Shown one piece after another: positions 24,901 through 43,786 of a stretch of 64,000 bases of DNA. The notes beneath the pieces are model-generated. The model searched no databases and was not told where the DNA came from. It was given only the letters and a program-made list of their open reading frames with translations. The position numbers and the translations under genes were made by a program. Numbering within the stretch: position 1 is the stretch's first letter; each line of letters opens with the position of its first letter. Origin of the DNA: Enoplolaimus lenunculus (taxonomy: Eukaryota; Nematoda; Enoplea; Enoplida; Thoracostomopsidae); assembly GCA_030248215.1 (NCBI GenBank), contig JASANG010002520.1:1-64000 (forward strand), given 5' to 3'.

Positions 24901-27900
24901 CGACTGCGTTTCCGAAAAAAGCTTATGTATATAACACTGAAGTTAAACGATTACTTTAAATTAATAATACATTATAGTTTAGTAAATATAATACTTATGA
25001 GCGACTGAAATAGAGATCTACGTACTTTTGCTCGTCATAAATACTACCAATAGGTGCACAAATATAAATGCTATATATACGGTGAATATCCGGTTCCGGA
25101 AAGAATGTAGTATCCGGCTCCGGAATTGGGAAAATTAACATCCAGCCTATTCCTGCTAATGCAGTAATGTTTTTTCTGTTTGAAGCGTGTCTGTGTTAGG
25201 TTTTTATGTTCTCGTCTTCTAGTAACGTTTCCCGTTGTATCCAATCGTTAACCATACACTGTTTCGATTCTTTTTCTCAGTTATCATAGCTATTACAATA
25301 GCTTCTTGTGGACGTAACGCTGTGTGGTTTTGATAATACAGTCATGTACGTAAGGGTAAGATGTACAAATTATTTTTAGGGCGAGAGCAGGAGCTATTTT
25401 TCTTCAACGAAGTCAGTCCTGGCAGCGCGTTTTTCCATCCAAAAGGAGCTTTTATCTACAACGCTTTAGTTGATGTTATAAAAAAGGTAAAATATTTTGA
25501 AAGTAAATTTGGAGTTTCAGGGTATAATTTATGTTGTGAATTATAAAGTTTTAATATGAAAGATGTAGTCTTAGACCATTTTTTTGTATTTTAAACAAGA
25601 ATAATTGTTTAAATTTTTTAAATTTTTTAATTTTTTATGACAGTATTTGCAAGTATTCCAGGAATATCGAAAACGCGGATTTCAAGAAGTAATTTCGCCA
25701 AATATTTACAGCAGCAAATTATGGGAAACTAGCGGTCACTGGCAGCACTATTCAACAAATATGTTCACGTTTGAAGTTGAAGATCAGCAAAAATTCGGTC
25801 TCAAACCGATGAATTGTCCTGGTAAGTTATTACGAGCTTTATAATTTGAGGTTGCAAGTTGAACTTTTGTAAGAAACTGTTAAAACTAAATTTTAGCACA
25901 CTTCGGTTGTAGTTTTATAGTTCGGATTTTGAGTTTCTTGGCTTAAATTTGGAGCCCATGTTTATTTTAAGGGCCTGCGCAAAAAACCTATGCCTAAACC
26001 AGAGCTCAATATAAGCCTTTAACATACCTACTTCCTCCAGTCTCCTCGTTCTCCTGTTTGCTAGTGGGCAGGCCCCAATAGTTAACATGAGCCGAATTAG
26101 TTCAGATTGTGGCATAGTTTATAATTGCACTTTTCAGATAAACAAATAGACTGTGAATTGAAGCACAATAGTTATGCAGAACATGTCATTATCCTATGTT
26201 AAAATGAAGTCAATTTGGGCCGTTATTCAACCGATATTCAGGGGAAAGAGGGATTAAACACACCAATAATTTTTCTTGTAGGCACTGTTTGCTTGGTGGA
26301 GCACGTAGATTTTACGGATGTTTAGCTGTCTATTATAAGGCAGTGTTTAATACTTATTCTAGGTCATTGTTTGATGTTTGACTCGCGGACTCGCTCACAT
26401 CGTGAATTGCCGTTACGAATCGCGGATTTTGGAGTTTTGCATCGCAACGAAATCTCTGGCGCTTTGACAGGACTCACAAGGGTAAGTAAATGCGTTGATG
26501 TTGCGAGTGGATTTGGTATTTATTTTTTGATAACTTTTTTAGAAACTGAATAACTCAGCTATGGGCTTAAAACAAAATTTGTTTGAATTTTAGGTGCGAA
26601 GATTTCAACAAGACGATGCGCACATATTTTGTCGACTTGATCAAGTTGCAGATGAAATTCAAGCTGGACTTGAGTTCTTGCGGCATATTTATTCGCTGTT
26701 TGGATTCACATTTAAGCTGTTTTTGTCGACCAGACCCGAAAAAGACTATCTTGGTGATATTGAAACCTGGTGAGTTGTAGGTAGTAGCTATTTGGCGTAA
26801 GTTTTAACTAGCGTTTCAAAATTTATTTGACTGCACTAGTTGTAGTTTCAAAGCGTAGTTTGATACAGCGGATTCTGAACACATTCGATGACGTAGGAGT
26901 TAGTTTTGTCTAACGCGTAGGCTTAGGTTTATGTCTAGATTCACGCTTAGGCTTCTAAGGATCAAATCAGTTTTCAAAAAAGCCTGTTTTAAAGAAAAAT
27001 CTGTAAAATCTTTGAAAAATTTTCACGGGTTATGTGTAATATAATTTTTATTTATTAAGGGATATGGCTGAAGCAAAATTGAAAGAAGGCTTGAACGCGT
27101 TCGGGTCCCAGTGGGAGTTGAATCCGGGCGACGGCGCGTTTTACGGACCAAAGATCGACATCATTCTAATGGACGCGATGCGACGTCAGCACCAATGCGC
27201 TACGCTGCAGCTTGATTTTCAGCTTCCGCAACGCTTCAATTTGTCGTATATTGAGTAAGGTTTTGTTTGAAGTTTAAAACGAAATTTGAATTTAAGTAAT
27301 GATAAAGTATTTGAGTGAACATATTGTAGTGGTTAGGTTAGATATACATTATAAGTAATAAACAGCCCAGTAGTGGTGAGCATCACACAAAACAGCTGAT
27401 GTCAAACGTATTGCACTGTATGTATATACTACAATAACATGCGTATGTCATGTCACCTTGTTTCATATGATTGTTACTCAGCGCAAAAGCTGTTTCAACA
27501 ATGCAATAAGAGTTATACCGAACATATTGAACTATTGATGGTATTTTAGAAGCTTTAGAATGGCATATTTTATTAGAAAAATTGATGTATATCATTCAAC
27601 GTGAGTGAATGACGAAATGAAATTGAATATTAAACTTTATTAACTCCGTTTTATGATGTACAATCTGTTTTCTATTTAGCCTCGTTCTAAAGTATTTCAG
27701 TATGCGCAATTCCAGAAATACGATTCTGATAGTTTTAAATGCTTACATCTCTAACTGATGTCTGCGATGAAGAGAATATTTGTTTGACTTGCAGAGAATC
27801 AGGTGATAAACAGCGTCCAGTGATGATTCACCGTGCAATATTAGGCTCAGTCGAACGAATGATTGCGGTTTTGTGTGAAAATTACGGTGGCAAATGGCCG

Positions 27901-29153
27901 TTTTGGTTATCGCCACGTCAGGCTATGATCGTCCCGATACATTCCGAACTGAACGATTATGCAGTTGAAGTGAAGAATAATGTGAGTTTGCAGTCGGATT
28001 CCTGCATCAAAAGCTGTGCGTTAAGCTCCGTTCACACGTGGAAGCTGTTGTAGCGATTGCGTACAGCTGCATTTGGCAAGTGCAAGTTTTTGCATACAAA
28101 ATTGGAGTTGCAACTTGCACCGGCAAGTTTTTACAACGAGAACATGAAGTTGCAACTTGCTGCATCAAGTTTGTTCGATAACACGTTAATTGAACTTCCA
28201 GCTGCATGTTGCAGCAGTGAGTTTATGTTAAGAAAACTTGCACGTGTAAGTGTTTAGAATTATACTGTCGGTGCCGTTAGGACAGTGCAGTATTTATTGT
28301 CCGGCACTTGTCGCTATCTGGTGATGGATGCTATGCACAGTTGAGAATATGAGCTTTAATTTTAGATTCATGCAGCTGGATTCGAATGCGAAGTAGATAT
28401 CGATCCTGGAGATACATTGAATAAAAAAGTACGCAACGCTCAATTGGCACAGTTCAATTTTATTCTTGTGGTTGGCGAACGTGAAATGAAAAATCGCACG
28501 GTCAATGTTCGGACTCGAGATAATAAGGTACGTAATTTATTGATTGTTTTGCGAATTTGTTTTTGTTAAGCTTTACTGCTGTATGATCTTATGCAAAGTT
28601 AGGTATTTTTTTGTGTTTTGGTAGTATTTTTGTCAATAATATAGCAAAAAATTATCGTTATTTAGTGTCGTAAAGGTACTAAATGAAAAGCATGACGTTT
28701 TGTACAAAATGTGGGCCAATGCTAACCGTCAATCTTAGCATAGCGAAATCGTAAAGCATACCGCATTGTTCAATGAAATGGGTAAACTGCAGCGTTAGGC
28801 AGCCCGTTTCGGCGTACTTTTTGGGTTCATCCCACTTTTAGGGCAGTGCCGTTTTCTGGTGGAACTGGAAAGACTATGTGTAGAATCTAGACTATATTTT
28901 TTTGATTTGGCGTAAGTTTGCACTTTCAAGGATTATGAATGTGCTTAATCTACAGTTATGGCGCTAAAAGCAACATTGTCTTTGTAGTGTTGTTTTATTC
29001 CGAAATTAAAACAACTTCCTTCGGCATGTGCATGACTTAACTCATGTGAAGTGTTGCTTTTAGGTTCGAGGGGAAGTGAGCATTGAAAAGTTGATTGAAC
29101 GATTCTCAAAATTGAAATCGAATTATATCGCAAACAGCGAAGACGAATTTTGA
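21939..29153 (+). CDS. TARS1: Threonyl-tRNA synthetase, cytosolic, complete
   Basis: The thirteen exons are 21939-22151, 22575-22752, 23211-23431, 24077-24187, 24600-24759, 25380-25486, 25644-25821, 26363-26481, 26594-26769, 27060-27254, 27795-27981, 28366-28527 and 29064-29153. Phases agree throughout and give 698 residues (human TARS1 has 723). The product charges tRNA-Thr using ATP. Domains in order: TGS domain ([20 protein letters not shown]), editing domain with the HSSAH and [12 protein letters not shown] zinc-site motifs, class II catalytic core with [15 protein letters not shown] (zinc cysteine), motif 2 region [15 protein letters not shown] (zinc histidine), [13 protein letters not shown] (third zinc ligand and motif 3), and an anticodon-binding domain ending RTRDNK...EDEF. 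The start is the first ATG after a likely leader acceptor (GACAATGG context). The in-frame sequence just upstream (21870-21938) is open and free of acidic residues but has no ATG. Confidence 0.97.
23516..23577. repeat. Short tandem duplication in TARS intron 3
   Basis: The unit TATATCTATACAATGTTATG plus GTTTG occurs twice back to back (period about 28). Confidence 0.85.
23609..23958. mobile_element. Possible hAT-like MITE with GATACCGATATCG repeats
   Basis: It begins TAGGGATGTACCGATACC and closes with the inverted AGTATCGGCAAAAATCGG. The interior has TGCCGATATCGATAACGG. The style resembles dispersed hAT-derived elements known from many animals. Similar fragments lie at 22257-22330 and 16310-16370. 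The ends are not certain. It lies in TARS intron 3. Confidence 0.45.
28020..28260. repeat. Imperfect palindrome rich in AAGTTGCAACTTGC
   Basis: In TARS intron 11, GTTGCAACTTGC occurs twice and related GCAAGTT/AACTTGC units recur in both orientations, with ACACGTG near the left and CACGTG near the right end. It is probably a decayed MITE of a family not otherwise seen here. Confidence 0.5.
28845..28977 (+). mobile_element. Decayed family C element
   Basis: In the last TARS intron, the segment TTTTAGGGCAGTGCCG, TTTCTGGTGGAACTGG, AGAATCTAGACTATATTTTT and the following AATGTGCTTAATCTACAG matches the family C left half and centre. The right end (GCGCTAAAAGCAACATTG) is recognisable. Confidence 0.6.
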
Positions 29154-30550
29154 GTGATTGTTGTGGGTCAACCCGGATCACAATGCATTTTGAGCCGCTG
29201 AAAACTGCCTGTTACAGTTGCCGATGACGTTAGGCTTTTTTTAACTTTGGTCTTAGAGACCAGTGTTTCGGCAAGATGTTTCTGCCTTTTTTAACTACTT
29301 ATCAACATTGGCTGGAATTCTGAAACTCTGCTTCAGTACGACTGCATATTTAACAATTTGGAAGCAATTATTTAATTATTTTAGTGTTTCTGAAAGCGTA
29401 GTAAATGCATAAATCACCAAAATTTACGAGTAACGACTATCACTTGTGATGTACTATCTTTGATTCAACTAAGATTGTTGACTCATAAATCCTCTTTGGT
29501 ATTAAGAAAATCTATCGCTTTCTTGTCACTGGCCCTTGTTTGCATTTCTGCATTTGCCGAAAAAAATTGAGTATTTATGCTGCATACCCGAAAGTTGCCT
29601 TAAAAGTTAGTAATGTTATGAGTAAATTGCATATTTTACTATTTTGAAGTGTTAAACTATGCTTCGGTGTTACCAAAGAGATCAAACGATGAAACCTATA
29701 AAATTCTGTTACGCGTTATTGTTTGTCTCCGCAAAGCGCAAAATTTGGCCGTTTGGAGTATTAAAATTTATGAATTAAACATAGCATCTGATTGATTTTA
29801 CCTCCCAGGTAGCTTTTAGGCTAAGGTTAGTTTTGCCGATAATGTTAGCTGGCCAATGTAAAGAACAAGGGGCGGAACAGTATTATAAGCTTATTCTATG
29901 TCTAAGAATCAGTTTATTCGTTAACCTAAACCAAGCAAAAAATAGTCTAATGCTAAGTTTATTCTAGTCCCACAGAAAGACGTTTCGCCCGTAATCTTTG
30001 CATGGGCCCGTTCGTTAGCAGTGTTTTTTAAACTTGGAACCCCACCCCTTATTATTTGCGGCATGCTCACCCCAGGATAATTGCTCCAGAATCTGGGTGC
30101 GGCCACAACTGAAAACTACCGCAGCCACAGATGAATTTTAGTAAATATGTGGCAAGTGCTGCCAAAAATTTTAGTGTTAGGCTTGTTAGCAAATTTGTAA
30201 CGAGCGCTTCGGACTAATAAACTTAAAACTAAACTTGTTCCTCAAAACGTTTACCAATAAAAGCAAAACGCACCAAACGATACAATTATTGTAGGCGTTG
30301 TGCTTTTATTCGAGCAATAATGATAAGCTGTCTCGCACTCGAAAGTCACAGATTCAGACGTTTACACATCCCGACTCACAGTCAGGAATTATTCATTCAG
30401 TATTGTTTATAGAATATTATGAACACTTGAGTGGGTGTAATTTGTTTATAAATGGCCCTTTCTCAACACCATTTGAACAGCCAGAACATCCTTTCTTGAG
30501 CCAGACTTGAGTTTACGTTATTCTTTGTTTAAGATGTTTGCTGGAGTCTC
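29154..30550. other. Convergent 3' flank of TARS and CSRNP
   Basis: No gene recognised. It holds one family T element (29851-30008) and two facing polyadenylation-like signals: AATAAA on + at 30256-30261, and AATAAA on - at about 30304-30309. The two convergent transcripts may therefore end in the same short interval. Confidence 0.5.
29851..30008 (-). mobile_element. Family T element, copy T3
   Basis: Left end GGCCAATGTAAAGAACAAGG; right end TTTGCATGGGCC. The minus strand reads in the family orientation with GCAAAAAATAGTCTAATGC in the centre. The telomere-like tract is very short in this copy. Confidence 0.75.
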
Positions 30551-30589
30551 TGTTGTTGTTGGTGGTGGTGATGATGATGTTGTTGTTGC

Positions 30590-30635
<46 letters not shown>

Positions 30636-30752
30636 GCTGCTGCTGTTGGTGGTGTTGTTGTTGCTGCTGCTGCTGTTGGTGGTGTTGTGGTGGTGGTGAT
30701 GTTGTTGTTGCTGCTGTTGTTGTTGGTGGTGTTGTTGTTGTGGTGGTGGTGA

Positions 30753-30783
<31 letters not shown>

Positions 30784-30832
30784 GCTGTTGCTGTTGGTGG
30801 TGGTGGTGTTGTTGTTGCTGTGTTTCTAATTG
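30551..30832 (-). repeat. Long (GTT/GCT)n trinucleotide tract downstream of CSRNP
   Basis: About 280 bases are almost entirely GTT, GCT and GGT triplets (CAA/CAG/CAC on the minus strand). It lies just beyond the predicted CSRNP stop at 30926-30928. All frames are open because of the triplet structure, so it could be 3'UTR or an unrecognised further coding part. I treat it as a simple repeat. Confidence 0.8.
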
Positions 30833-30925
30833 CAGTTGAGCAAAGTCGTTGACGAGTCATCGGTTCTGTATAAAACACTGAGTTGGATTGAATGATGAAT
30901 ATTTTCTCGTTGTGATTTGACGGTA

Positions 30926-38931
<8,006 letters not shown>

Positions 38932-39415
38932 TTTATACGTAAAGTTTATTTAGAACATTGTTGCGCTAAACATTTAAAGTTTTAGTACACGCTAAAACGG
39001 TAGATGCGAGAAACCAAACGCAATTTTAGCACTAAATCTTAACGCAAAAAATAATTTGCATACCCGCTGCCGTATTTGGGTTGTGGAAGTGACCAAAATA
39101 CGGAAGTACACGGTATCATAGTTGATCCGCCGGTGGCATGTAACGTGTTTGACCAATTGCTAACGGAAATACTAGGTACCTAATGCTAAACCGGAATGTA
39201 GTGTGTCAAGGTATTCATTACCAGGAGTCGTGCTATGAAACAAAAATGGGTTCTGAACCTGTATTCTCAAATGTGTGTAGCACCCAACTCTGGTTAGTGA
39301 CAGGTTTTTGAGCAACTGAACGACAGATGCTAAAAATTTGAAATTTGTATGATAACCGTACATTTAAGCTAATAAAAGTATGCCAAATTTTAAATCTTTC
39401 CATGAAATGCAAAGT

Positions 39416-39616
39416 GGTCATGTATAGAACAGGGCCGTAACGTTTTCCTGTGTGGCTGTAATAGAGTTAGCTTAAGCTTTAGACTAACCGTTTTGGTTAG
39501 GCTTAGGCTTAGGAATAGTCGTATCCTTACGCTTAGGCTTAGGCTTAGGCTTAGGCTTAGGATTACGCTTAGGAATATGCTTATACTACAGTTCCGGACC
39601 TGTTCCATACATGGGC
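39416..39616 (+). mobile_element. Family T element, copy T5, longest TTAGGC run
   Basis: It runs from GTCATGTATAGAACAGGGCC to CCATACATGGGCC. At about 39531-39571 it has about six consecutive perfect TTAGGC units, the longest such tract in the window. Confidence 0.85.
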
Positions 39617-39883
39617 CTGCAAAGTTATGCGACCAAATTACTCAGCTGGTGATAGGTGCTATACATTGTTGAGAATACGAGCCCCATATTGAGCCCTGCC
39701 TGTTATTTTGGCCAAAATAATTCACGGGATCATGCGAGGAGTTGTGTTCACAGGAAAAAACTTTGAATAAACATTGAACGATAAACTGACATATCAAAGC
39801 TAAACTCTCAAAGCAATGTTACCGTCGAAGATAAATGATTATTCCTACTAAATAATGTCCCTCGTTTGGTTTCCGTTGTGGTC

Positions 39884-40017
39884 CGCGTTCAGGGACGGAA
39901 CGTTTTTCTGTGGGACTGCAATAGCTTAAACTTTAGACTAATTTTTTTGGCTTAGGCTTAGGCTTAGCCATAGAAATATGCTTATACAATACGACCATGT
40001 TGTATACACATTGGCCC
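39884..40017 (+). mobile_element. Family T element, copy T6, left-truncated
   Basis: It enters at GCGTTCAGGGACGGAACG, has CTTAGGCTTAGGCTTAG and GAAATATGCTTATAC, and ends ACACATTGGCC. Confidence 0.7.
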
Positions 40018-40389
40018 AGTTGTTTAAATTGAACCAGTATAAAGCTTGTGTTCCACTGATGTAAACAAATAAATTCTAACCAAAAAGTTAAATCCGAAAA
40101 ATAAGCATAGCAAGAAACCAGCAATCGTTGCCGTAAGCGAGCGCACACACCCATTTTAAGGCAGGTTGTTCTTGCCTGCAAATGATAGATCCTACAACGG
40201 TTTAGGCGACATATTTGGCCAATGTCACCCACCAGTGGTTGTGTAGCCACGATTTCAGTTCAGGAGGGTAACTTGTAATAAAGTTTGGCTAATCTGGCTT
40301 TCAGAGCCTAGGATATCAATTTTGCAGTAGGTAATAGTATCATATCTTGGAAGGATATAACCAAGGTACCTATTCATTATATATCCGCC

Positions 40390-40533
40390 GGCCCATGTGT
40401 ACTTTTAGGTCCGTGTCGGTTTCTGGATTCTTTGTAAAAGAGTAGGCTTACATTCTAGACTACGTTCATTTTTTGCTTAGGCTTAGGCTTAGGAATACAA
40501 ACAACTGTTACAGCCCTAAAAGTAACATTGGCC
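40390..40533 (+). mobile_element. Family C element with 8-bp target duplication
   Basis: The ends are GGCCCATGTGTACTTTTAGG and CTAAAAGTAACATTGGCC. The flanking octamers TATCCGCC (40382-40389) and TATCCGAC (40534-40541) match at seven of eight positions. The interior includes GCTTAGGCTTAGGCTTAGG. Confidence 0.85.
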
Positions 40534-40737
40534 TATCCGACTATATGCACCCATGAACTTGCAAAATCGTGGTTTCGAGAAATTAGAATATTAATTCGAG
40601 AGTGAGGGTCAATTTTATAACAGCTCTAATACATGGGGGTCCTTGTGTTCCCCGTATATTTGCCACAGAACACTAAAGCGACCCAACGGACTACCCAGAG
40701 GCCATAGCCATATATAGGGATCAGTACCAAAATTTCG

Positions 40738-41184
40738 TACTGTATTGACCCGAACAATAGAGGGGGGTAATAAGAGGGGGTACTCATTTTGGGTCCGAAT
40801 CAATAGGAGTCCGTATCCCTAATAAGTGTACGTAAGCGGATAGAGTCCCTAAACCCTAATTAGAGTCCATAAATGTCAATTAACCCTAATTGTAGCGCAT
40901 AAATGACTCCAGGACCAAATAATTTGAGTTCGAAACTTTAAAGCGTGCTTAAATTTTGAAAGTACATTCTTAAGTATATCCGTGAGTTATCGCTCAAGCT
41001 ATTGACACAAGGCAAATAAACGTTTAATTCAACGGATAGTTGATGTATCGGATATATATCAGTAACGAAGGGCGGCGGAGCGTGGGTTAAAAATAAATAA
41101 CAGTCCGTAACCGAATAACAAGGGGGTTCCCTCTGGAGAGGCCAAATAAATTCAGTCCCCCCTCCTATTCGGGTCAATACAGTA
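40738..41184. mobile_element. Family D element (TA duplication, CTGTATTGACCCG ends)
   Basis: The TA at 40738-40739 and 41183-41184 flanks CTGTATTGACCCGAAC at left and the inverse TTCGGGTCAATACAG at right. GAGGGGG and CCCCC runs follow the ends. The right half (41040-41180) closely matches 6730-6862 of the giant palindrome. Confidence 0.85.
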
Positions 41185-41249
41185 TTAAGGTTTAGTGCTA
41201 AAATGCGGTTGGCTTATCAACTTTTTTCATTATTAGCGCTGTCACCCGT

Positions 41250-41370
41250 CAAAAATTTCTAGATTCATTGCTACCCTGATTTTTTGCTTGACTTAGGCTT
41301 AGGCTTAGGCTTAGGCCTAGGCTTAGAAATATGCTTATAATACTGTTCCGCCCGTGTTCTTTCCATTGGT
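41250..41370 (+). mobile_element. Family T element, copy T7, left-truncated
   Basis: GATTTTTTGCTTGACTTAGG is followed by four TTAGGC-type units, GAAATATGCTTATAATACTG and TTCCGCCCGTGTTCTTTCC, ending ATTGGTC. Confidence 0.65.
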
Positions 41371-42028
41371 CGCTACTCTCGTAGCTTTACGTTATTTTGT
41401 TATTCTCTGGGGTAAAACCGACTACGGATGGGCAGGCCGGCGACAAAAACTATATTAGTCAATATTTCTAAGAACCTGTTGTTGTTGTTGTTGTTGATGG
41501 CTATACTTTATTGTTGAGCTGTGTATATGAAACCAAACTGTTCCGACTTTGTGTCTACGCAACTGAAAACTGTTGTTCCAGCTTTTACCCACAACATCAA
41601 ACTATGGGGAGACCCTGACTGACTAGTGATATATATTTGTATATAGTCGGTGATGACTATTAAAGACTACTCAGAGCCTTTATGTATGTATACATGTATC
41701 CTGTATAGAGTTTCTCCACAGATGGTCGGACGCCTTCGGCCCATGGTGGTGGCTGAGCCATATAAAGGTTTGACGGGTTTGGACCTTAATATATATTATC
41801 ACTTTGTTATTATTATTGTTGTTGCTGTTGTTGTTGTTGTTGTTTTTGCTTTTTATGGCACAGTAATATATAGCCATTATCAAGCACTAATTATATTAAG
41901 AATCAGTGTTGTCGTGTTTTCTAGAATTTTACTGAACGGTGTTTTAGTTTCACCGTTCAGCTATAGAAGCTTGATGCTTGAGCCCTGAGGGGGCTCTAAA
42001 ATCGCTTGTGGATATTTTATACTGCACA

Positions 42029-42241
42029 TACACTGCAAAAAATGGTGAGTCAAATTGGCTCTCTCGGAAATAGGCTTTTCCTGACTACACAAACTGAGTC
42101 AAAATTCGACTTCGCCAGAGTCAAATTTGATTCACTATGTCGCACGTTTGACTCTGGCGGAGTCGAATTTACTCAGTTTGTGTAGTCAGGAAAAGCTTAT
42201 TTCCGAGAGAGTCAATTTGACTCACCATTTTTTACAATGTA
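42029..42241. mobile_element. Family A MITE with TA duplication
   Basis: TA at 42029-42030 and 42240-42241. The ends are CACTGCAAAAAATGGTGAG and CTCACCATTTTTTACAATG. The whole element is a near-perfect palindrome centred on about 42135, built from GAGTCAAA/TTTGACTC units. It is the best-preserved copy of the family. Confidence 0.9.
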
Positions 42242-42544
42242 CGTGTAATAATAGGGAGCTAAAAGTGTGGTGTCGACTATAGCATATGTAGGATATCCAT
42301 AAAGAGCAATACAGCCAAATTAACAGCCATCGTTTATCCTCTGAACACACTTTTAATAGAATTTCGAGTACAAGAAACTAAAATAACTATATCAGCAAAT
42401 TGCAAACAATAACCAAATAATAACACAGCAATTAACATAATATAGAAACACAACCAATTTAAAAATTATTCACAAAAATCAGCTTGAAATTGCTTAGAGA
42501 AAATCAAAGTTTATAAGCTGTCTTTAAAAACTGTTGCAAAATCT

Positions 42545-42701
42545 GACCCATGTATAGAGGGCCGGAACACTAGTATAAGCATATTCCTAAGCCTAAGGCT
42601 AAGCCTAAGAATAAGCAAAAAAATTAGTCTAAAGCGCAAACACTGACTCTATTATAGCATCTCCAGAAAACGATCCGGCCCTATTCTATACATGTGCCCA
42701 A
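42545..42701 (-). mobile_element. Family T element, copy T8
   Basis: The ends are ACCCATGTATAGAGGGCCGG and CCGGCCCTATTCTATACATG. CCTAAGGCTAAGCCTAAG sits inside, so the telomere-type units read on the minus strand. Confidence 0.8.
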
Positions 42702-42999
42702 AATCTTTAGGCGAACAGCTGTAAAATGAAATATCACGAATAAAATTTAAAAAAGGTTTCCTGGTTACTCAAAAGTTACAAAACATATCAGCAACTGGTC
42801 TTTGATGATATTTTTGTTCCAAGATCTCTGGCTTACATATGAACAATTGATTGAAACTTTTGCAGAAGTTTTATTCAAAGACTACAACCACAACTGAAAT
42901 GGTATTTGAGACGTTTACAAACATATTATTTTAAAATGACAAGCTAAAGTAACAACATAAAATATAACAAAGGTATTCAAAATCCAACCAATATAAGTA

Positions 43000-43269
43000 T
43001 TAACTCTTTCTCACATGAATATTTTCTATTTCCTTTGGGACCTACATTTATGCTAGATTCAAACTCCGGTGATTGGATTTGTAGGCGTATACCATCATCA
43101 CTCAGCTATAGGAGCTTGACGCTCGAGTCCGAGGGGGCTCTCACGTCTTGTGGTGATCTAGTACTATGTACACGTGTTATAATTGTTGAACACGGTGCGC
43201 TGTATACTATTTAACGTATATACACTGCGCTAAGTTGCCTACAGGCAACTCAATGTGAGAAAGGGTTAA
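43000..43269 (-). mobile_element. piggyBac-like MITE (family P), complete copy
   Basis: TTAA at 43000-43003 and 43266-43269. The left end is TTAACTCTTTCTCACATG and the right end CAATGTGAGAAAGGGTTAA. On the minus strand it carries the same tRNA-like box A (TAGCTGAGTGATGATGG). The box B position reads GAGTTTGAATC and is weaker than in the 11215 copy. Confidence 0.88.
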
Positions 43270-43786
43270 AACTGTTTCAAAATTGTTTTAACCCATAGAT
43301 TTACCTTTAAAATAAGTAATTTTTCATCAGAAAAAGCAAAAATATTAATAATAATTTTTCATAAATTTAAACATTTTATTCATGATTTCGAGGTACAAAC
43401 AGCGAATTATATCGGCGCCTTTTGAAACACAAATCTGTACCAGTTAATAATAATTTTGTCAAAATTACAAAATAGTTTTCGCGTTTTTTGAAAACGCAAT
43501 TTATACTGGTGCGAAAAAATAGTATTTTCAACTTTAATGCTTATAATGCAACAACGCAAAACTAACAGAAAATGTTTCGCACTAGAAACTAGTTTTTAAA
43601 ACAGGAAAACAAAAACATTTTTATGTTACAATTGAAAAAGTTTCCAGCCCACATTTGCGTAAATGGCGAGGGGAAACTGCAACCCTGCCCATTTATCTTT
43701 ATGCTTAGGGCTAAAAATATTTTAAAATACGCTTAAACTGTAATAATCGCAGGCGAAATATTACATCATACAACGGAAAATGTTTT

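Larger units (their letters stand above)
38932..43786. other. Intergenic stretch filled with small transposons
   Basis: This lies between the CSRNP 5' end and the QKI 3' end. It holds family T copies (39416-39616, 39884-40017, 41250-41370, 42545-42701), a family C copy (40390-40533), a family D element (40738-41184), a family A element (42029-42241) and family P elements (41960-42028 fragment, 43000-43269). No gene recognised. A minus-strand AATAAA at about 43375-43380 is a candidate QKI polyadenylation signal. Confidence 0.7.

Noticed and set aside
30513-30878. Minus-strand Thr/Pro/His/Asn-rich frame downstream of CSRNP
   Set aside because: It is a consequence of triplet repeats, with no splice phase linking it to the CSRNP stop and no conserved sequence.
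39531-39571. Chromosome end or healed telomere
   Set aside because: The TTAGGC run is short, internal to a transposon copy, and matched by the same position in many other copies.
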